From Runella zeae DSM 19591 (GTDB lineage Bacteria; Bacteroidota; Bacteroidia; Cytophagales; Spirosomataceae): a stretch of DNA of 57,453 nucleotides. The stretch spans positions 1 to 57,453 of the forward strand of contig NZ_AUIF01000057.1 in the NCBI RefSeq assembly GCF_000423565.1. Reading direction: 5' to 3'. A program made the translations under genes and the position numbers. The notes beneath the pieces were generated by a model, which had not been told where the DNA came from, searched no databases, and worked only from the letters and a program-made list of their open reading frames with translations. Shown here piece by piece: positions 49,647 through 57,453 of this stretch; the stretch's first letter is position 1; each line of letters opens with the position of its first letter.

Positions 49647-51473
49647 ATGATTTTTCAAAAAAACAAACATTTTCGTTGCAACCCTTCGACGCTTTTTTGC
49701 GTAATAGGTATAAACACGCTTACAATTCTGATGCTCCTCCTAACGTCCATATCATCCCGCGCTCAACGCCCCTCTAGCACGCTCCCTATGGCGAGTGACG
49801 AGAAGGTGTTTTTGTTGGGAGCTGATAGTATGAGTATCAACAAACTCCCCGACGGCAGTGAAGTGAGAAGAGTAGTAAGCAAAGTTGTTTTTCGGCACAA
49901 AGGAGCATTGATGTACTGCGACTTGGCTATTCATAAAGTGTCTTCTAATGCTTTGGAAGCCTACGGGAATGTAAAAATTGTGCAGGGAGATACCGTCACT
50001 GTAACGGGTGACACACTATTTTACTTTGGAAATACTCGCTTAGCAAAAGTAATGGGCAAAGTGGTCACCTTAAGAGATCGTAAACGCTCCGTTACATCTA
50101 CCCGCATCGAATATGATATGGCTAGCGGCATAGCTTATTATCCCAACAAAGGTAAAATCTTAGATGCAGAAAATACCCTCACTAGTCAAGTCGGCTACTA
50201 CGACACCCGTACCAAAATATCAACCTATTACAAAGACGTAAAGCTCGTTAACCCCAAATATACGCTTACTACTGATACCCTTGTTTATAATTCCATTACC
50301 AAAATTGCGGATTTTAAAAGTCCTACCAAAGTTATTAGCAAAGACGGAACACTCGTAGCCAAAAACGGGTCTTATAATACCGAAACTGGCGAATCTCTGT
50401 TTCGTACCCGAACCACTATCGACAATCCCGATTATACTCTTACGGGCGATTCTATTACCTTCGATAATCTCTCCAAGAAAGGCTATGCCAAAGGAAAGGT
50501 GGTGCTGGTTTCCAAAAAAGATGATACCATTCTCAACGGAGACTTTGGAATATACAACGGCAAAAAAGGTTTCTCCAAAGTCTGGGGTCATCCACTGATG
50601 CGCACTGTAGTATCAAAAGATACACTTTACATGACTGCCGATACTTTGTATTCGATTGAAATCCCCAAAGATTCTCTTTCCAAGGATTCCACCTCAAAAG
50701 CAATCGCCTCCAACGGCTCAAAGCAACAGGCACTTGGTCTGACTACCTCTAACAAATCACAAACACCCTCCGACACCACCAACAGGCCCAAGCAGCTCAT
50801 AGGTTATAAGAATGTTTTGGTTTACAAAAGAGATTTACAGAGCAAATGTGACTCGCTCGTCTATCATTCCCTTGACTCCAATATCACGTTTTTTAAGAAG
50901 CCTATCATCTGGACAGGAAAGTATCAATTGGAGGCAGATACTATTTTAGCACAGCTTGTACAACAAAAACTGCGAACAATGTACTTGCGAGCTAAGTCTT
51001 TTGTGATTGCACAAGATACCCTTATTAATTTTAATCAAGTAAAAGGCCGCCGTATCACCGCTTCTTTCGATGATAGTACCCGCTTACAGAGAGTTTTTGT
51101 GGAAGGCAACGGGCAAAGTATATACTTCGCCGCCAATGAACAAAACAAACCCATGGGGATGAACCGAGTAGAATGCGCCAAAATGACGCTTAATTTCAAA
51201 AACAATCAAGTGCATCGTATACAGTTTGTGGGTCAGCCAGACGGGAAGTTTATTCCTCCCCAAGGCATCAAACCCATAGACAAGGAACTTGAAGGGTTTA
51301 GTTGGCGCATCAAAGAAAAGCCCTCCAAAGAAGAAATATTTACCAAAGCCAACTTTAAACCAATGCCTTTGCCAGTTGTCAAAGAATCAGAAAAAAATAA
51401 ACCTCCTGCAAACAAAACACTCTCAAAAGAGGTTTTAAAAACAAAGCTAAAACCCAAAAAAAAGAAACTTTAA
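49647..51473 (+). CDS. OstA/LptA-like exported protein
   Basis: A 608-residue exported protein of the OstA-like (LptA/LptD N-terminal) group. I chose the ATG at 49647, because a TAATTTTG promoter-like box (49594-49601) leaves only about 10 nt before the earlier ATG at 49611. The hydrophobic signal segment NTLTILMLLLTSISSRAQ follows. The mature protein repeats beta-jellyroll units with the pattern 'L.t.gDTLfYfg...A.v.GkV' (VTVTGDTLFYFGNTRLAKV, TLTTDTLVYNSITKIADF, YTLTGDSITFDNLSKKGYA), as in LptA-type bridges for lipopolysaccharide transport. The C-terminus is lysine-rich. It may serve LPS export or another lipid bridge. Confidence 0.88.
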   Translation: MIFQKNKHFRCNPSTLFCVIGINTLTILMLLLTSISSRAQRPSSTLPMASDEKVFLLGADSMSINKLPDGSEVRRVVSKVVFRHKGALMYCDLAIHKVSSNALEAYGNVKIVQGDTVTVTGDTLFYFGNTRLAKVMGKVVTLRDRKRSVTSTRIEYDMASGIAYYPNKGKILDAENTLTSQVGYYDTRTKISTYYKDVKLVNPKYTLTTDTLVYNSITKIADFKSPTKVISKDGTLVAKNGSYNTETGESLFRTRTTIDNPDYTLTGDSITFDNLSKKGYAKGKVVLVSKKDDTILNGDFGIYNGKKGFSKVWGHPLMRTVVSKDTLYMTADTLYSIEIPKDSLSKDSTSKAIASNGSKQQALGLTTSNKSQTPSDTTNRPKQLIGYKNVLVYKRDLQSKCDSLVYHSLDSNITFFKKPIIWTGKYQLEADTILAQLVQQKLRTMYLRAKSFVIAQDTLINFNQVKGRRITASFDDSTRLQRVFVEGNGQSIYFAANEQNKPMGMNRVECAKMTLNFKNNQVHRIQFVGQPDGKFIPPQGIKPIDKELEGFSWRIKEKPSKEEIFTKANFKPMPLPVVKESEKNKPPANKTLSKEVLKTKLKPKKKKL

Positions 51474-51555
51474 TCCAAAAGAAACTTTTTACGTCAATTT
51501 TCCGTAAATATTGTGTACCGCATAATAATTTTTAACATCATTTTAAGGCACGATT

Positions 51556-51587
51556 TTTGATTTTATAAAAATAAGCTTATATTTTTG
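51556..51587 (+). promoter_or_regulatory. Bacteroidota-type promoter
   Basis: TTTG (51556-51559), 20 nt, then TATTTTTG (51580-51587) matches the -33/-7 consensus TTTG-N19-20-TAnnTTTG well. The start codon of the T9SS cargo is 45 bp further on. Confidence 0.7.
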
Positions 51588-51632
51588 CAGTATACAAACG
51601 AAGAAATATGATTTTCTCAGAAACATCCAGCT

Positions 51633-52256
51633 ATGAAACAACCTGTACTCATATATATTTTTCTTATCTGTTTCAGCTTACTAACTCTGACTGAGGGATT
51701 TGCGCAGTCATCAGCAAGCCAAAACAAAAGCCGCCTTCACATAGGTAAGAAATCAACTCCTGCGGCGGCTACTCTTTCTAAGGTGCCAAATAAACTTGAT
51801 CGTAGCATCAGTTTACGCCCTAGCTCTGCTATCAACGCTTATTATCGGTCAGTGCTTTTGAATCCGGCTGCTTCAAATACCTCCAACGCATCTGTCAAAA
51901 ACCGTGCCAATGGCGAAACTTTGGCTGTTAATACTCCCGATACTCGCCCTAATATTGAAGAAATTGGAAAATCAGATGATTTACTTTTTTCAAGTGAGAA
52001 ATTAAAAGTACTTAATGCCTTCCCCAATCCTGCTAACGACTATGCAGAAATTGATTATCAGTTTTTAGGTCACACTAGCAGTGCCAAAATCTCATTGTAT
52101 AACGTACTTGGAGCTAATGTAGCAGAATACGAGCTTGACAAATATGACCGCTCACTTCGTATCCAAACCCGTGAGATGCCCAACGGAGTATATTTCTATC
52201 AGCTACTTCTGGACGGTAAAAAAGTCGCTACCAAAAAACTCCTCATTCGTCACTGA
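51633..52256 (+). CDS. Small exported protein with T9SS type A sorting domain
   Basis: A 207-residue protein. Signal peptide MKQPVLIYIFLICFSLLTLT (cut near GFAQS). Residues ~22-120 are low-complexity, Ser/Ala/Asn-rich and without a recognisable domain. Residues ~125-207 form a complete sorting domain: LNAFPNPANDYAEIDYQFLG, KISLYNVLGANVAEYEL, REMPNGVYFYQLLLDGKKV and ATKKLLIRH. It is thus little more than an export signal plus a short linker, unusual for a T9SS cargo; it might be a surface peptide, a remnant or a competitor for the system. It has its own promoter. Confidence 0.9.
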   Translation: MKQPVLIYIFLICFSLLTLTEGFAQSSASQNKSRLHIGKKSTPAAATLSKVPNKLDRSISLRPSSAINAYYRSVLLNPAASNTSNASVKNRANGETLAVNTPDTRPNIEEIGKSDDLLFSSEKLKVLNAFPNPANDYAEIDYQFLGHTSSAKISLYNVLGANVAEYELDKYDRSLRIQTREMPNGVYFYQLLLDGKKVATKKLLIRH

Positions 52257-52323
52257 TTTTACGAACCTTCATCTATATACTATTTATGCTTCAATTTCGT
52301 TATGAAATATGAAGCAACATTTG

Positions 52324-52331
52324 TATTTTTG
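52324..52331 (+). promoter_or_regulatory. Candidate -7 box TATTTTTG close to bamD start
   Basis: An exact TAnnTTTG match, ending 8 nt before the bamD ATG. If used, the transcript would be almost leaderless. No clear -33 box at the normal distance. Confidence 0.4.
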
Positions 52332-52339
52332 CGCCCGAT

Positions 52340-53236
52340 ATGCGTAACTCCCTATTTGGATATTTCCTAGTGTTTTTGAGCGTGGTAACGCTTGGAGCAT
52401 GTAGCAAGTTCTCGAAGCTACAAAAAGAAGGAACCCTCGAACAAAAATACGAGGCAGCTCTTCAGTATTATAAAAAAGCCGACTACTACCATGCAGGCTT
52501 GTTGTTTGAAGAAATCACCCCCCTACTCAATGGGAAAGATGCTCGTCAGGCCGAATTAGCCCAGTTTTATAATGCCTACTGTAATTTTAAGCAGGCCAAT
52601 TATAACATGGCTCAGTTTTTGTTCAAAAATTTCTACGAGACTTTTCAGCGAAGTGAGTACGCCCAAGAAGCCTTGTATATGCACGCGTATTCTTTGTATA
52701 AGGATTCTCCAAACTCAAACTTGGATCAAACAAATACCTTAACGGCAATCAGTGCACTCCAAGATTTTATCAATACCTATCCAGAGAGTGCATTTCGTGA
52801 AGAATCCACGCAATTGATTTTGGAGCTTCGCGATAAATTGGAGCGTAAGGCATATGACAAAGCGAAGCTATACTATAAAACAAGCGAAGCCAACATTGCC
52901 AATTTCCGCTCGGCCGTAGTGGCAATCAACAACTTTCAAAAAGACTTTCCTGATTCAAAATACAACGAAGAACTAGCTTTTTTGAGAGTAGATGCTCAGT
53001 ACAACCTCGCTCGTTTGAGTTTTATTGACAAACAAAAGGAGCGTTTTCAAGATGTAAACAAATATTATCTCGCTTTTATTGACAAGTATCCCCAAAGCAA
53101 ATATCTGCGTCAAGCGGAGCGGTTTTATGAAAATACCCAAAAAGAACTAGAAGTAGTATTGCAAGCCGAAAAAGTGGCCAATGAAGCCAAATCTAACACG
53201 GGTAAATTGTCAACTCCATCTTCCAGTCAAAACTAA
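52340..53236 (+). CDS. bamD: Outer-membrane assembly lipoprotein BamD
   Basis: A 298-residue lipoprotein of the BAM complex, which folds barrels into the outer membrane. Signal peptide MRNSLFGYFLVFLSVVTLGAC with the lipobox Cys at 21. Then the BamD tract KFSKLQKEGTLEQKYEAALQ, YYKKADYYHAGLLFEEITPL, followed by TPR pairs (AQFYNAYCNFKQANYNMAQF, YPESAFREESTQLILELRDK, FPDSKYNEELAFLRVDAQYN). About five TPRs, length typical of the family. First of four genes in the conserved order bamD-omega-coaBC-DUF4835. Confidence 0.94.
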   Translation: MRNSLFGYFLVFLSVVTLGACSKFSKLQKEGTLEQKYEAALQYYKKADYYHAGLLFEEITPLLNGKDARQAELAQFYNAYCNFKQANYNMAQFLFKNFYETFQRSEYAQEALYMHAYSLYKDSPNSNLDQTNTLTAISALQDFINTYPESAFREESTQLILELRDKLERKAYDKAKLYYKTSEANIANFRSAVVAINNFQKDFPDSKYNEELAFLRVDAQYNLARLSFIDKQKERFQDVNKYYLAFIDKYPQSKYLRQAERFYENTQKELEVVLQAEKVANEAKSNTGKLSTPSSSQN

Positions 53237-53275
53237 GAATCGGTCAAAACTTAAGAAATAAACTAAATAATAGAT

Positions 53276-53584
53276 ATGGCAGTAAATCCATCCATCATAA
53301 CTCGCGATACGGATAAATTGGCGGCTAAAACCGGTAACCTTTACGAATCGGTAGCGATTATTTCACGTCGTGCACGCCAAATCGCCTCAAAAACCAAAGA
53401 AGAACTCAATAACAAACTAGCCGAGTTTGCTTCGGGTATCGACAACCTCGAAGAGGTATTTGAAAACCGCGAACAAATTGAGATTTCTAAGTTTTATGAG
53501 CGTCAGCCCAAACCAACTGGAATTGCCATTGAAGAATTCATGGAAGACAAATTGTTTTGGCGCTCCAACGAAGAAGAAGCTTAG
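53276..53584 (+). CDS. rpoZ: RNA polymerase omega/Rpb6-type subunit
   Basis: A 102-residue protein of the Bacteroidota Rpb6/omega family. MAVNPSIITRDTDKLAAKTG then LYESVAIISRRARQIASKTK carries the conserved omega region (E-s-v-x-I-i-S-r-R-A-r-Q), and the C-terminus adds the Bacteroidota extension FYERQPKPTGIAIEEFMEDK. It binds beta-prime and helps RNA polymerase assembly. It starts 40 bp after bamD. A hairpin with a T tract after it may cut transcription into coaBC. Confidence 0.93.
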   Translation: MAVNPSIITRDTDKLAAKTGNLYESVAIISRRARQIASKTKEELNNKLAEFASGIDNLEEVFENREQIEISKFYERQPKPTGIAIEEFMEDKLFWRSNEEEA

Positions 53585-53605
53585 TATCACTGATACCACC
53601 AAATT

Positions 53606-53629
53606 AAGCCGCGTACAGCGGCTTTTTTG
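53606..53629 (+). terminator. Hairpin between rpoZ and coaBC
   Basis: AAGCCGC-gtaca-GCGGCTT followed by a T run. It could separate or attenuate transcription between rpoZ and coaBC. Confidence 0.75.
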
Positions 53630-53669
53630 GTTTCACAACTCCCTTAATTAAATAATTTGAAACGGGCAC

Positions 53670-54875
53670 ATGTTATCATCCCTTCAAAACAAAAAGATTT
53701 TACTTGGCGTAAGCGGTAGTATCGCGGCCTATAAATCAGCCCTTCTCATCCGTCAGCTTGTCAAAGCGGGTGCAGAAGTGCAGGTAGTCATGACAGACAT
53801 GGCCAAAGAGTTTATTACGCCATTGACCTTGGCTACTTTATCCAAAAAACCTGCTTTATCTGCTTTTGTAAAAGATGCAACTGGTCAATGGAACAATCAC
53901 GTCGAGCTTGGGCTTTGGGCAGATGCCATGGTGATTGCACCAGCTTCGGCCAATACCCTCAGCAAGTGTGCCAACGGAATCTGCGACAATCTGCTCACTG
54001 CGGTCTACCTTTCGGCTCGTTGTCCCGTTTTTTTTGCACCAGCGATGGATTTGGATATGTACCAACATGGCTCAACTCTCAAAAATTTAGAAAGCCTCAA
54101 AAGCTACGGAAATCATATTTTGGATGCTGCCTATGGAGAATTGGCCAGCGGCCTAGTAGGCTCAGGCAGAATGGCCGAACCCGAAGAGATAGTCATCGCA
54201 TTGGCCAAACACTTTTCAAGTCGACAAGTACTGAAGGGTAAGAAAGTACTCATTACGGCGGGTCCCACCCAAGAACCCATCGACCCCGTAAGATATATTA
54301 GTAACCATTCGACGGGCAAAATGGGCTATGCAATCGCCCAAGCATTTGCGTTTGCAGGAGCACAGGTTACCTTGGTAAGTGGTCCTACTTCTCAGCCTAT
54401 TCCTGATGCTTCGGTGGAGGTCATTAAAGTACAATCCGCCCAGCAAATGTATGAGGCTACCCAAAATAGATTTGCCCAAGCTGAGATTATTATTTTGTCG
54501 GCTGCGGTTGCTGATTATACTCCTACTCATCCTGCTGATCACAAAATCAAGAAAAAAGAAGCTCATTTCACAATCGAACTCAACAAAACTGTCGATATTG
54601 CGGCTACCGTGGGCTCTCAAAAGAAAACAGGGCAAATCATGGTGGGCTTTGCATTAGAAACCAATAATGAGTTTGAGAATGCACTTGGAAAACTTAAATC
54701 CAAAAACCTCGATTTTATTGTACTCAATTCTCTCAATGACAAAGGTGCGGGATTTGCACACGATACCAACAAAATTACCGTTATTGAAGCATCAGGTAGT
54801 GTTCATCATTTTGACCTTAAACCAAAAGCCCAAGTTGCCCAAGATATTTTAGAACTTGTGGCAGGAAAATTGTAG
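53670..54875 (+). CDS. coaBC: Bifunctional phosphopantothenoylcysteine decarboxylase / phosphopantothenate-cysteine ligase
   Basis: A 401-residue CoaBC, two consecutive steps of coenzyme A synthesis. The N-terminal flavoprotein decarboxylase domain (~1-190) has ILLGVSGSIAAYKSALLIRQ, NNHVELGLWADAMVIAPASA (His of the active site), GICDNLLTAVY and FFAPAMDLDMY. The ligase domain (~190-401) has VLITAGPTQEPIDPVRYISN, HSTGKMGYAIAQAFAFAGA, IILSAAVADYTP, HKIKKK and VGFALETNNEFENAL. Length equals the bifunctional enzyme. It stands in the typical Bacteroidota order after omega. Confidence 0.96.
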   Translation: MLSSLQNKKILLGVSGSIAAYKSALLIRQLVKAGAEVQVVMTDMAKEFITPLTLATLSKKPALSAFVKDATGQWNNHVELGLWADAMVIAPASANTLSKCANGICDNLLTAVYLSARCPVFFAPAMDLDMYQHGSTLKNLESLKSYGNHILDAAYGELASGLVGSGRMAEPEEIVIALAKHFSSRQVLKGKKVLITAGPTQEPIDPVRYISNHSTGKMGYAIAQAFAFAGAQVTLVSGPTSQPIPDASVEVIKVQSAQQMYEATQNRFAQAEIIILSAAVADYTPTHPADHKIKKKEAHFTIELNKTVDIAATVGSQKKTGQIMVGFALETNNEFENALGKLKSKNLDFIVLNSLNDKGAGFAHDTNKITVIEASGSVHHFDLKPKAQVAQDILELVAGKL

Positions 54876-54900
54876 TGAAAATGTCAAAACTTGTGTGTTT

Positions 54901-55821
54901 ATGAAGTCCATCCAAACTTATATACTTACTGCTTCATTACTGTTGGCATTGGTGACCACGGCTTTGGCGCAAGAATTGAACTGTACGGTTACGCTCAATT
55001 ATAATCAGTTGTTTTCTCAACAAAACACTGACAATGCCAACCTCAATCAACTAAAAAACGTCATTAGTGATTTTATCAATGCCCGCCGCTGGACCAATGA
55101 CAATTTTAGCCCAGAAGAAAGAATCAACTTTAAACTCAACATAAACCTCATTCGCTCGCCTAAACAAGGCGATTATGAAGGTACCGCTCAGCTTATCGTC
55201 ACTCGGCCCGTATACGGAACCAACTACGAGACCGTTGTTCTCAACTATGTCGATAGGTTCTTTAATTTTAGTTATCTTCCAAGCAATCCAATGTATTTTA
55301 CCGAAAATACATACAGTGATGAACTTACGCACATGCTCGCTTTTTATTCTTACATTGTTTTGGCCTTGGATTATGATTCTTTCAGTAAATTAGGTGGTAA
55401 TCCATATGTTCAGAGAGCATTTCAGTTAGTAAATATTGCCCAAAACAATTCGGCATCATCTTCTACATGGCGCTCAAGCAGTGACCTCAGGAGCCGTTTT
55501 TGGTTGATAGACAACCTCATGAATCAGCAAATTCTGCCTTTCCGTGAAGCAATCTATACCTACCACCGACTTGGATTGGATACTTTTGTCGAAAATCCCA
55601 TTGCTGCCCGCCAACAAATCATGAATGTACTTAATTCTATTCAACAAGTCAGCAAATTGATGCCTACGTCGGTTCTTATCAATTCGTTTTTGGATGCCAA
55701 AGGAGAAGAGATTTACAAAATCATGAACGAAGCCAGTAAAGACGAAAAACAAAAAACGTTCACAGTTCTCTCTCAAATTGACCCTGCCAAAACCGAAATG
55801 TACCGCAAACTACTCCAATAA
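54901..55821 (+). CDS. DUF4835 family exported protein
   Basis: A 306-residue exported protein. The ATG at 54901 starts a signal peptide (MKSIQTYILTASLLLALVTT ... LAQ). It shows the DUF4835 pattern: ELNCTVTLNYNQLFSQQNTD, then LKNVISDFINARRWTNDNFS, IVTRPVYGTNYETVVLNYVD, and YYSYIVLALDYDSFSKLGG-like (YSYIVLALDYDSF) plus FWLIDNLMNQQILPFREAIY and TYHRLGLD. Some annotations link this family to T9SS (as PorD); I am only moderately sure of that link. Start is 25 bp after coaBC. Confidence 0.88.
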   Translation: MKSIQTYILTASLLLALVTTALAQELNCTVTLNYNQLFSQQNTDNANLNQLKNVISDFINARRWTNDNFSPEERINFKLNINLIRSPKQGDYEGTAQLIVTRPVYGTNYETVVLNYVDRFFNFSYLPSNPMYFTENTYSDELTHMLAFYSYIVLALDYDSFSKLGGNPYVQRAFQLVNIAQNNSASSSTWRSSSDLRSRFWLIDNLMNQQILPFREAIYTYHRLGLDTFVENPIAARQQIMNVLNSIQQVSKLMPTSVLINSFLDAKGEEIYKIMNEASKDEKQKTFTVLSQIDPAKTEMYRKLLQ

Positions 55822-55836
55822 TTTTTTTGCTTTTTT

Positions 55837-56064
55837 ATGGGTAAACGCCTTCACAAATTATTTCAAGCCGATTTGGCAAAAGAAGCTTCTTCTTTAGTGG
55901 GAAAGGATATTAATATAGTCTTGAAAAGCAATCAGACGTTTTTGGGAAGATGCTTAAAAGTAGAAAATCAGATGTTGTTTATTAAAGATTTTCGAAATCA
56001 TCCTCATAGCCTTGCTTTTACCCAAATCGAAGCAGTTATATATGACCAGTCAAGCCATTATTGA
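55837..56064 (+). CDS. Small Sm/LSm-like candidate protein
   Basis: A 75-residue cytoplasmic protein. A short helical N-terminus (MGKRLHKLFQADLAKEASSL) precedes ~50 residues with a beta-barrel pattern like LSm/SH3-type proteins: LVGKDINIVLKSNQTFLGRC, then LKVENQMLFIKDF and FTQIEAVIYDQ. This resembles the 'G..v.v.l.dg....G.l......' run followed by a final 'I..I' strand of Sm proteins, but the signature residues of Hfq are absent. It follows DUF4835 by 15 bp, just before the IS630 element; recN, usual at this locus in relatives, is not seen. Confidence 0.55.
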   Translation: MGKRLHKLFQADLAKEASSLVGKDINIVLKSNQTFLGRCLKVENQMLFIKDFRNHPHSLAFTQIEAVIYDQSSHY

Positions 56065-56270
56065 CCAAAAACTCAAGGCGTACCTATTCTCTTCAACTTA
56101 GCATATCTCGTTTTTGTTTTGATTTACAAAATGGGATTCCTATTTGAGAAGGTCACTTTTTTGTTTAAATTGCTTACCTCCGAATACACTCCGCTTTTTC
56201 TTGAATAATGCTTAAAGGGTATTTTTTTTGTCAGGAATACCCCGTTTGAGGATATTTAGTGCATTGTAAT

Positions 56271-56985
56271 TTAAGTAATTTTATATTTTAAGTTGCTCTG
56301 ATTGACAGATTGATACTTTGAATTCATGGCACTTCGGGCATTTTTAATAGTAAACTGCCATTTTATTTTAATTTGTTTATCATTACGTTCTTTGACAATA
56401 GCCTCAATTTCGGATTCAAGTTTATCTTGCGTTGGAATTCTACGATTAAGGCACTGCTTTGATAAGGCTGAAAATTCGATTTCTATCATATTCAGCCAAC
56501 TGGCGGATTTAGGAGTATAATGGATTTCAAACCTTTGGGCTAATTCATAGGCTTCATCAGCGGGTAAAGTCTCATAAAAGGAACTGAAATTATGCGTGTT
56601 TAAATTATCTTGAACCAGCCTGATTTTGATAGCCTGAGGATATAATTTAACCAATTCCTGCATAAATTCGGCGTACTCTTTCTTAGTTCTTTGTGGATAA
56701 ACTTTGGTAAATCTATGACCTTTTAATGGTTCAATAGCCCCCAAGAGGCAACAGGAACCATTTTTTTTATAAGCATAATGTTGTTTGGCTACCTTACCCT
56801 CTTGTGTTGGAATGGGTGCAACCGTATCACCAATTAAGAAACAGGGACGTTCATCAAAGCAGACCACAGGGTACAATGGATCATAAGGTAATACGTATAA
56901 ACCCAAAATGTCTTCCATTCTAGCAAGGAATAAAGCATCTATTTTTCCGATACACCAATAGATTTTTAGGTGGGGTTTGACTTCA
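56271..56985 (-). CDS. IS630 transposase, DDE catalytic part (reached by -1 frameshift)
   Basis: The C-terminal part of the transposase. The frame runs from the A8 slippery tract (56986-56993) as NEVKPHLKIYWCIGKIDALF then LARMEDILGLYVLP. An internal ATG at 56918 would give 215 residues. Catalytic DDE motifs are seen: VVCFDERPC (first Asp), IRLVQDNLNTHNF (second Asp, followed by Asn) and the region HYTPKSASWLNMIEIEFSAL with the last Glu. Spacing of 34 residues between second acid and Glu is as in IS630. The C-terminus is basic and intact, so the copy may still be active. Confidence 0.87.
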
Positions 56986-57400
56986 TTTTTTTTAGTATAA
57001 CTCCCACTTGATTATGAGAAATATGCTCACAATACCCTAATTCAACAACTTTTTCTGCTAAAAGGCGTAAAGACCATTCGGCATGACCCTCTGGGCTTTC
57101 ACTACAAGCTAAGGCTGTTATTTTAGCTCGCTGTAAACCATCTATTTCTATGGGACGACCACTACGGGGTTGGTCTTCTAAGAAGTTTAATCCGTTAGCA
57201 TTATATTTATCTCGCCATGATAACAAAGTGGGGTTACTGCAATCCACTATTTGCATGACTTCGACAAACGTTTTACCAGAATCTAATAATTGCAAGGCTA
57301 TGGCTCGTTTATATTGTTTTGCTTTTAAGCTACCTTTTGATAAAAGTTCCGCCAAAAGTTGCTTATCTGAATCGCTAAGTTTGATATGTTGCTTCTGCAT
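56966..57400 (-). CDS. IS630 transposase, N-terminal DNA-binding part
   Basis: 144 residues from the ATG at 57400 (MQKQHIKLSDSDKQLLAELL). It contains a helix-turn-helix (KTFVEVMQIVDCSNPTLLSW) and a second one (SLRLLAEKVVELGYCEHISH), with a linker LEDQPRSGRPIEIDG, the usual IS630 arrangement. The frame ends 13 codons after an A8 run (minus strand; 56986-56993). Slipping back one base there joins it to the catalytic part. Confidence 0.87.
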   Translation of the reverse strand: MQKQHIKLSDSDKQLLAELLSKGSLKAKQYKRAIALQLLDSGKTFVEVMQIVDCSNPTLLSWRDKYNANGLNFLEDQPRSGRPIEIDGLQRAKITALACSESPEGHAEWSLRLLAEKVVELGYCEHISHNQVGVILKKMKSNPT

Positions 57401-57453
57401 TTGTCTTTTTTGAAGCAATATACAAAATTTTAACTTATTTAAATTACACTGTA

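Larger units (their letters stand above)
56262..57451 (-). mobile_element. IS630-family insertion sequence
   Basis: About 1190 bp. Terminal inverted repeats of 17 nt with two differences: CATTGTAATTTAAGTAA (56262-56278) and, on the opposite strand, CAGTGTAATTTAAATAA (57435-57451). Between them are two minus-strand frames that together make one transposase through a -1 frameshift. TA dinucleotides lie close to both ends, as expected for IS630 insertion, but exact ends cannot be fixed because the window stops at 57453. Confidence 0.85.

Noticed and set aside
51633-52256. Truncated pseudogene of a larger T9SS cargo
   Set aside because: The frame is intact from a good signal peptide to a complete sorting domain and has a consensus promoter, so it is kept as a real small gene.
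56065-56261. Fragment of recN or another gene interrupted by the IS630 element
   Set aside because: No frame of this stretch shows recognisable recN or other protein sequence; only a 25-codon chance frame was found.

Overview
The window looks like a chromosomal contig from a member of the Bacteroidota, most likely the Cytophagales (Runella/Spirosoma-like). The evidence is the type IX secretion (T9SS) C-terminal sorting domains, a FadL/PorV-like porin, an OmpA protein of TPR/PD40/OmpA type, an Rpb6-type omega subunit in the order bamD-omega-coaBC-DUF4835, a DUF164 zinc-ribbon gene beside nif3, and promoter boxes of the form TAnnTTTG. Both edges lie in insertion sequences (an IS4-like fragment on the left, an IS630-family element on the right), so the contig probably ends where the assembly met repeats.

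Layout. 0.4-8.5 kb: a five-gene minus-strand operon of exported and surface proteins headed by a T9SS cargo, followed upstream by the decayed remnant of a paralogue. 9.4-15.7 kb: a eukaryote-like phospho-signalling locus, with PP2C phosphatase, two FHA/zinc-ribbon proteins and two related single-pass membrane proteins on the minus strand, and a divergent membrane Ser/Thr kinase. 15.7-25 kb: M23 peptidase, CvfB-like RNA-binding protein, an exported amino-acid oxidase whose motif order is circularly permuted, a divergent exported RidA, MscS, an exported M20 amidohydrolase and an exported M14 carboxypeptidase.

25.1-38.1 kb: a defence island on the minus strand: XRE regulator, type III Mod methyltransferase, AbiEi-like antitoxin, AbiEii-like nucleotidyltransferase fused to the type III Res helicase-nuclease, SNF2 helicase with a PLD-like N-terminus, and DUF4391. 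A nested perfect dyad fills the gap between mod and the AbiEi gene and looks like the toxin-antitoxin operator. An acyl-carrier-like gene and a beta-barrel-like gene follow, then a tRNA-Asp cluster with two intact genes and four decayed or rearranged copies.

38.9-56.1 kb is mostly housekeeping: nif3, zinc ribbon, SSS symporter with a 46-residue membrane partner, SDR/SnoaL/SDR, folA, an OmpA envelope protein, tilS, OstA/LptA-like, a small T9SS cargo, bamD, omega, coaBC, DUF4835 and a 75-residue Sm-like candidate.

The strongest candidates for something new are (1) the type III restriction system with an AbiE toxin-antitoxin built in, the toxin domain being fused to Res; (2) the permuted exported D-amino-acid-oxidase-like enzyme paired with exported RidA; and (3) the FHA/PP2C/kinase locus with its shared membrane-protein module and a repeated upstream box. 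All functional statements rest on motif recognition by eye; no database search was run.
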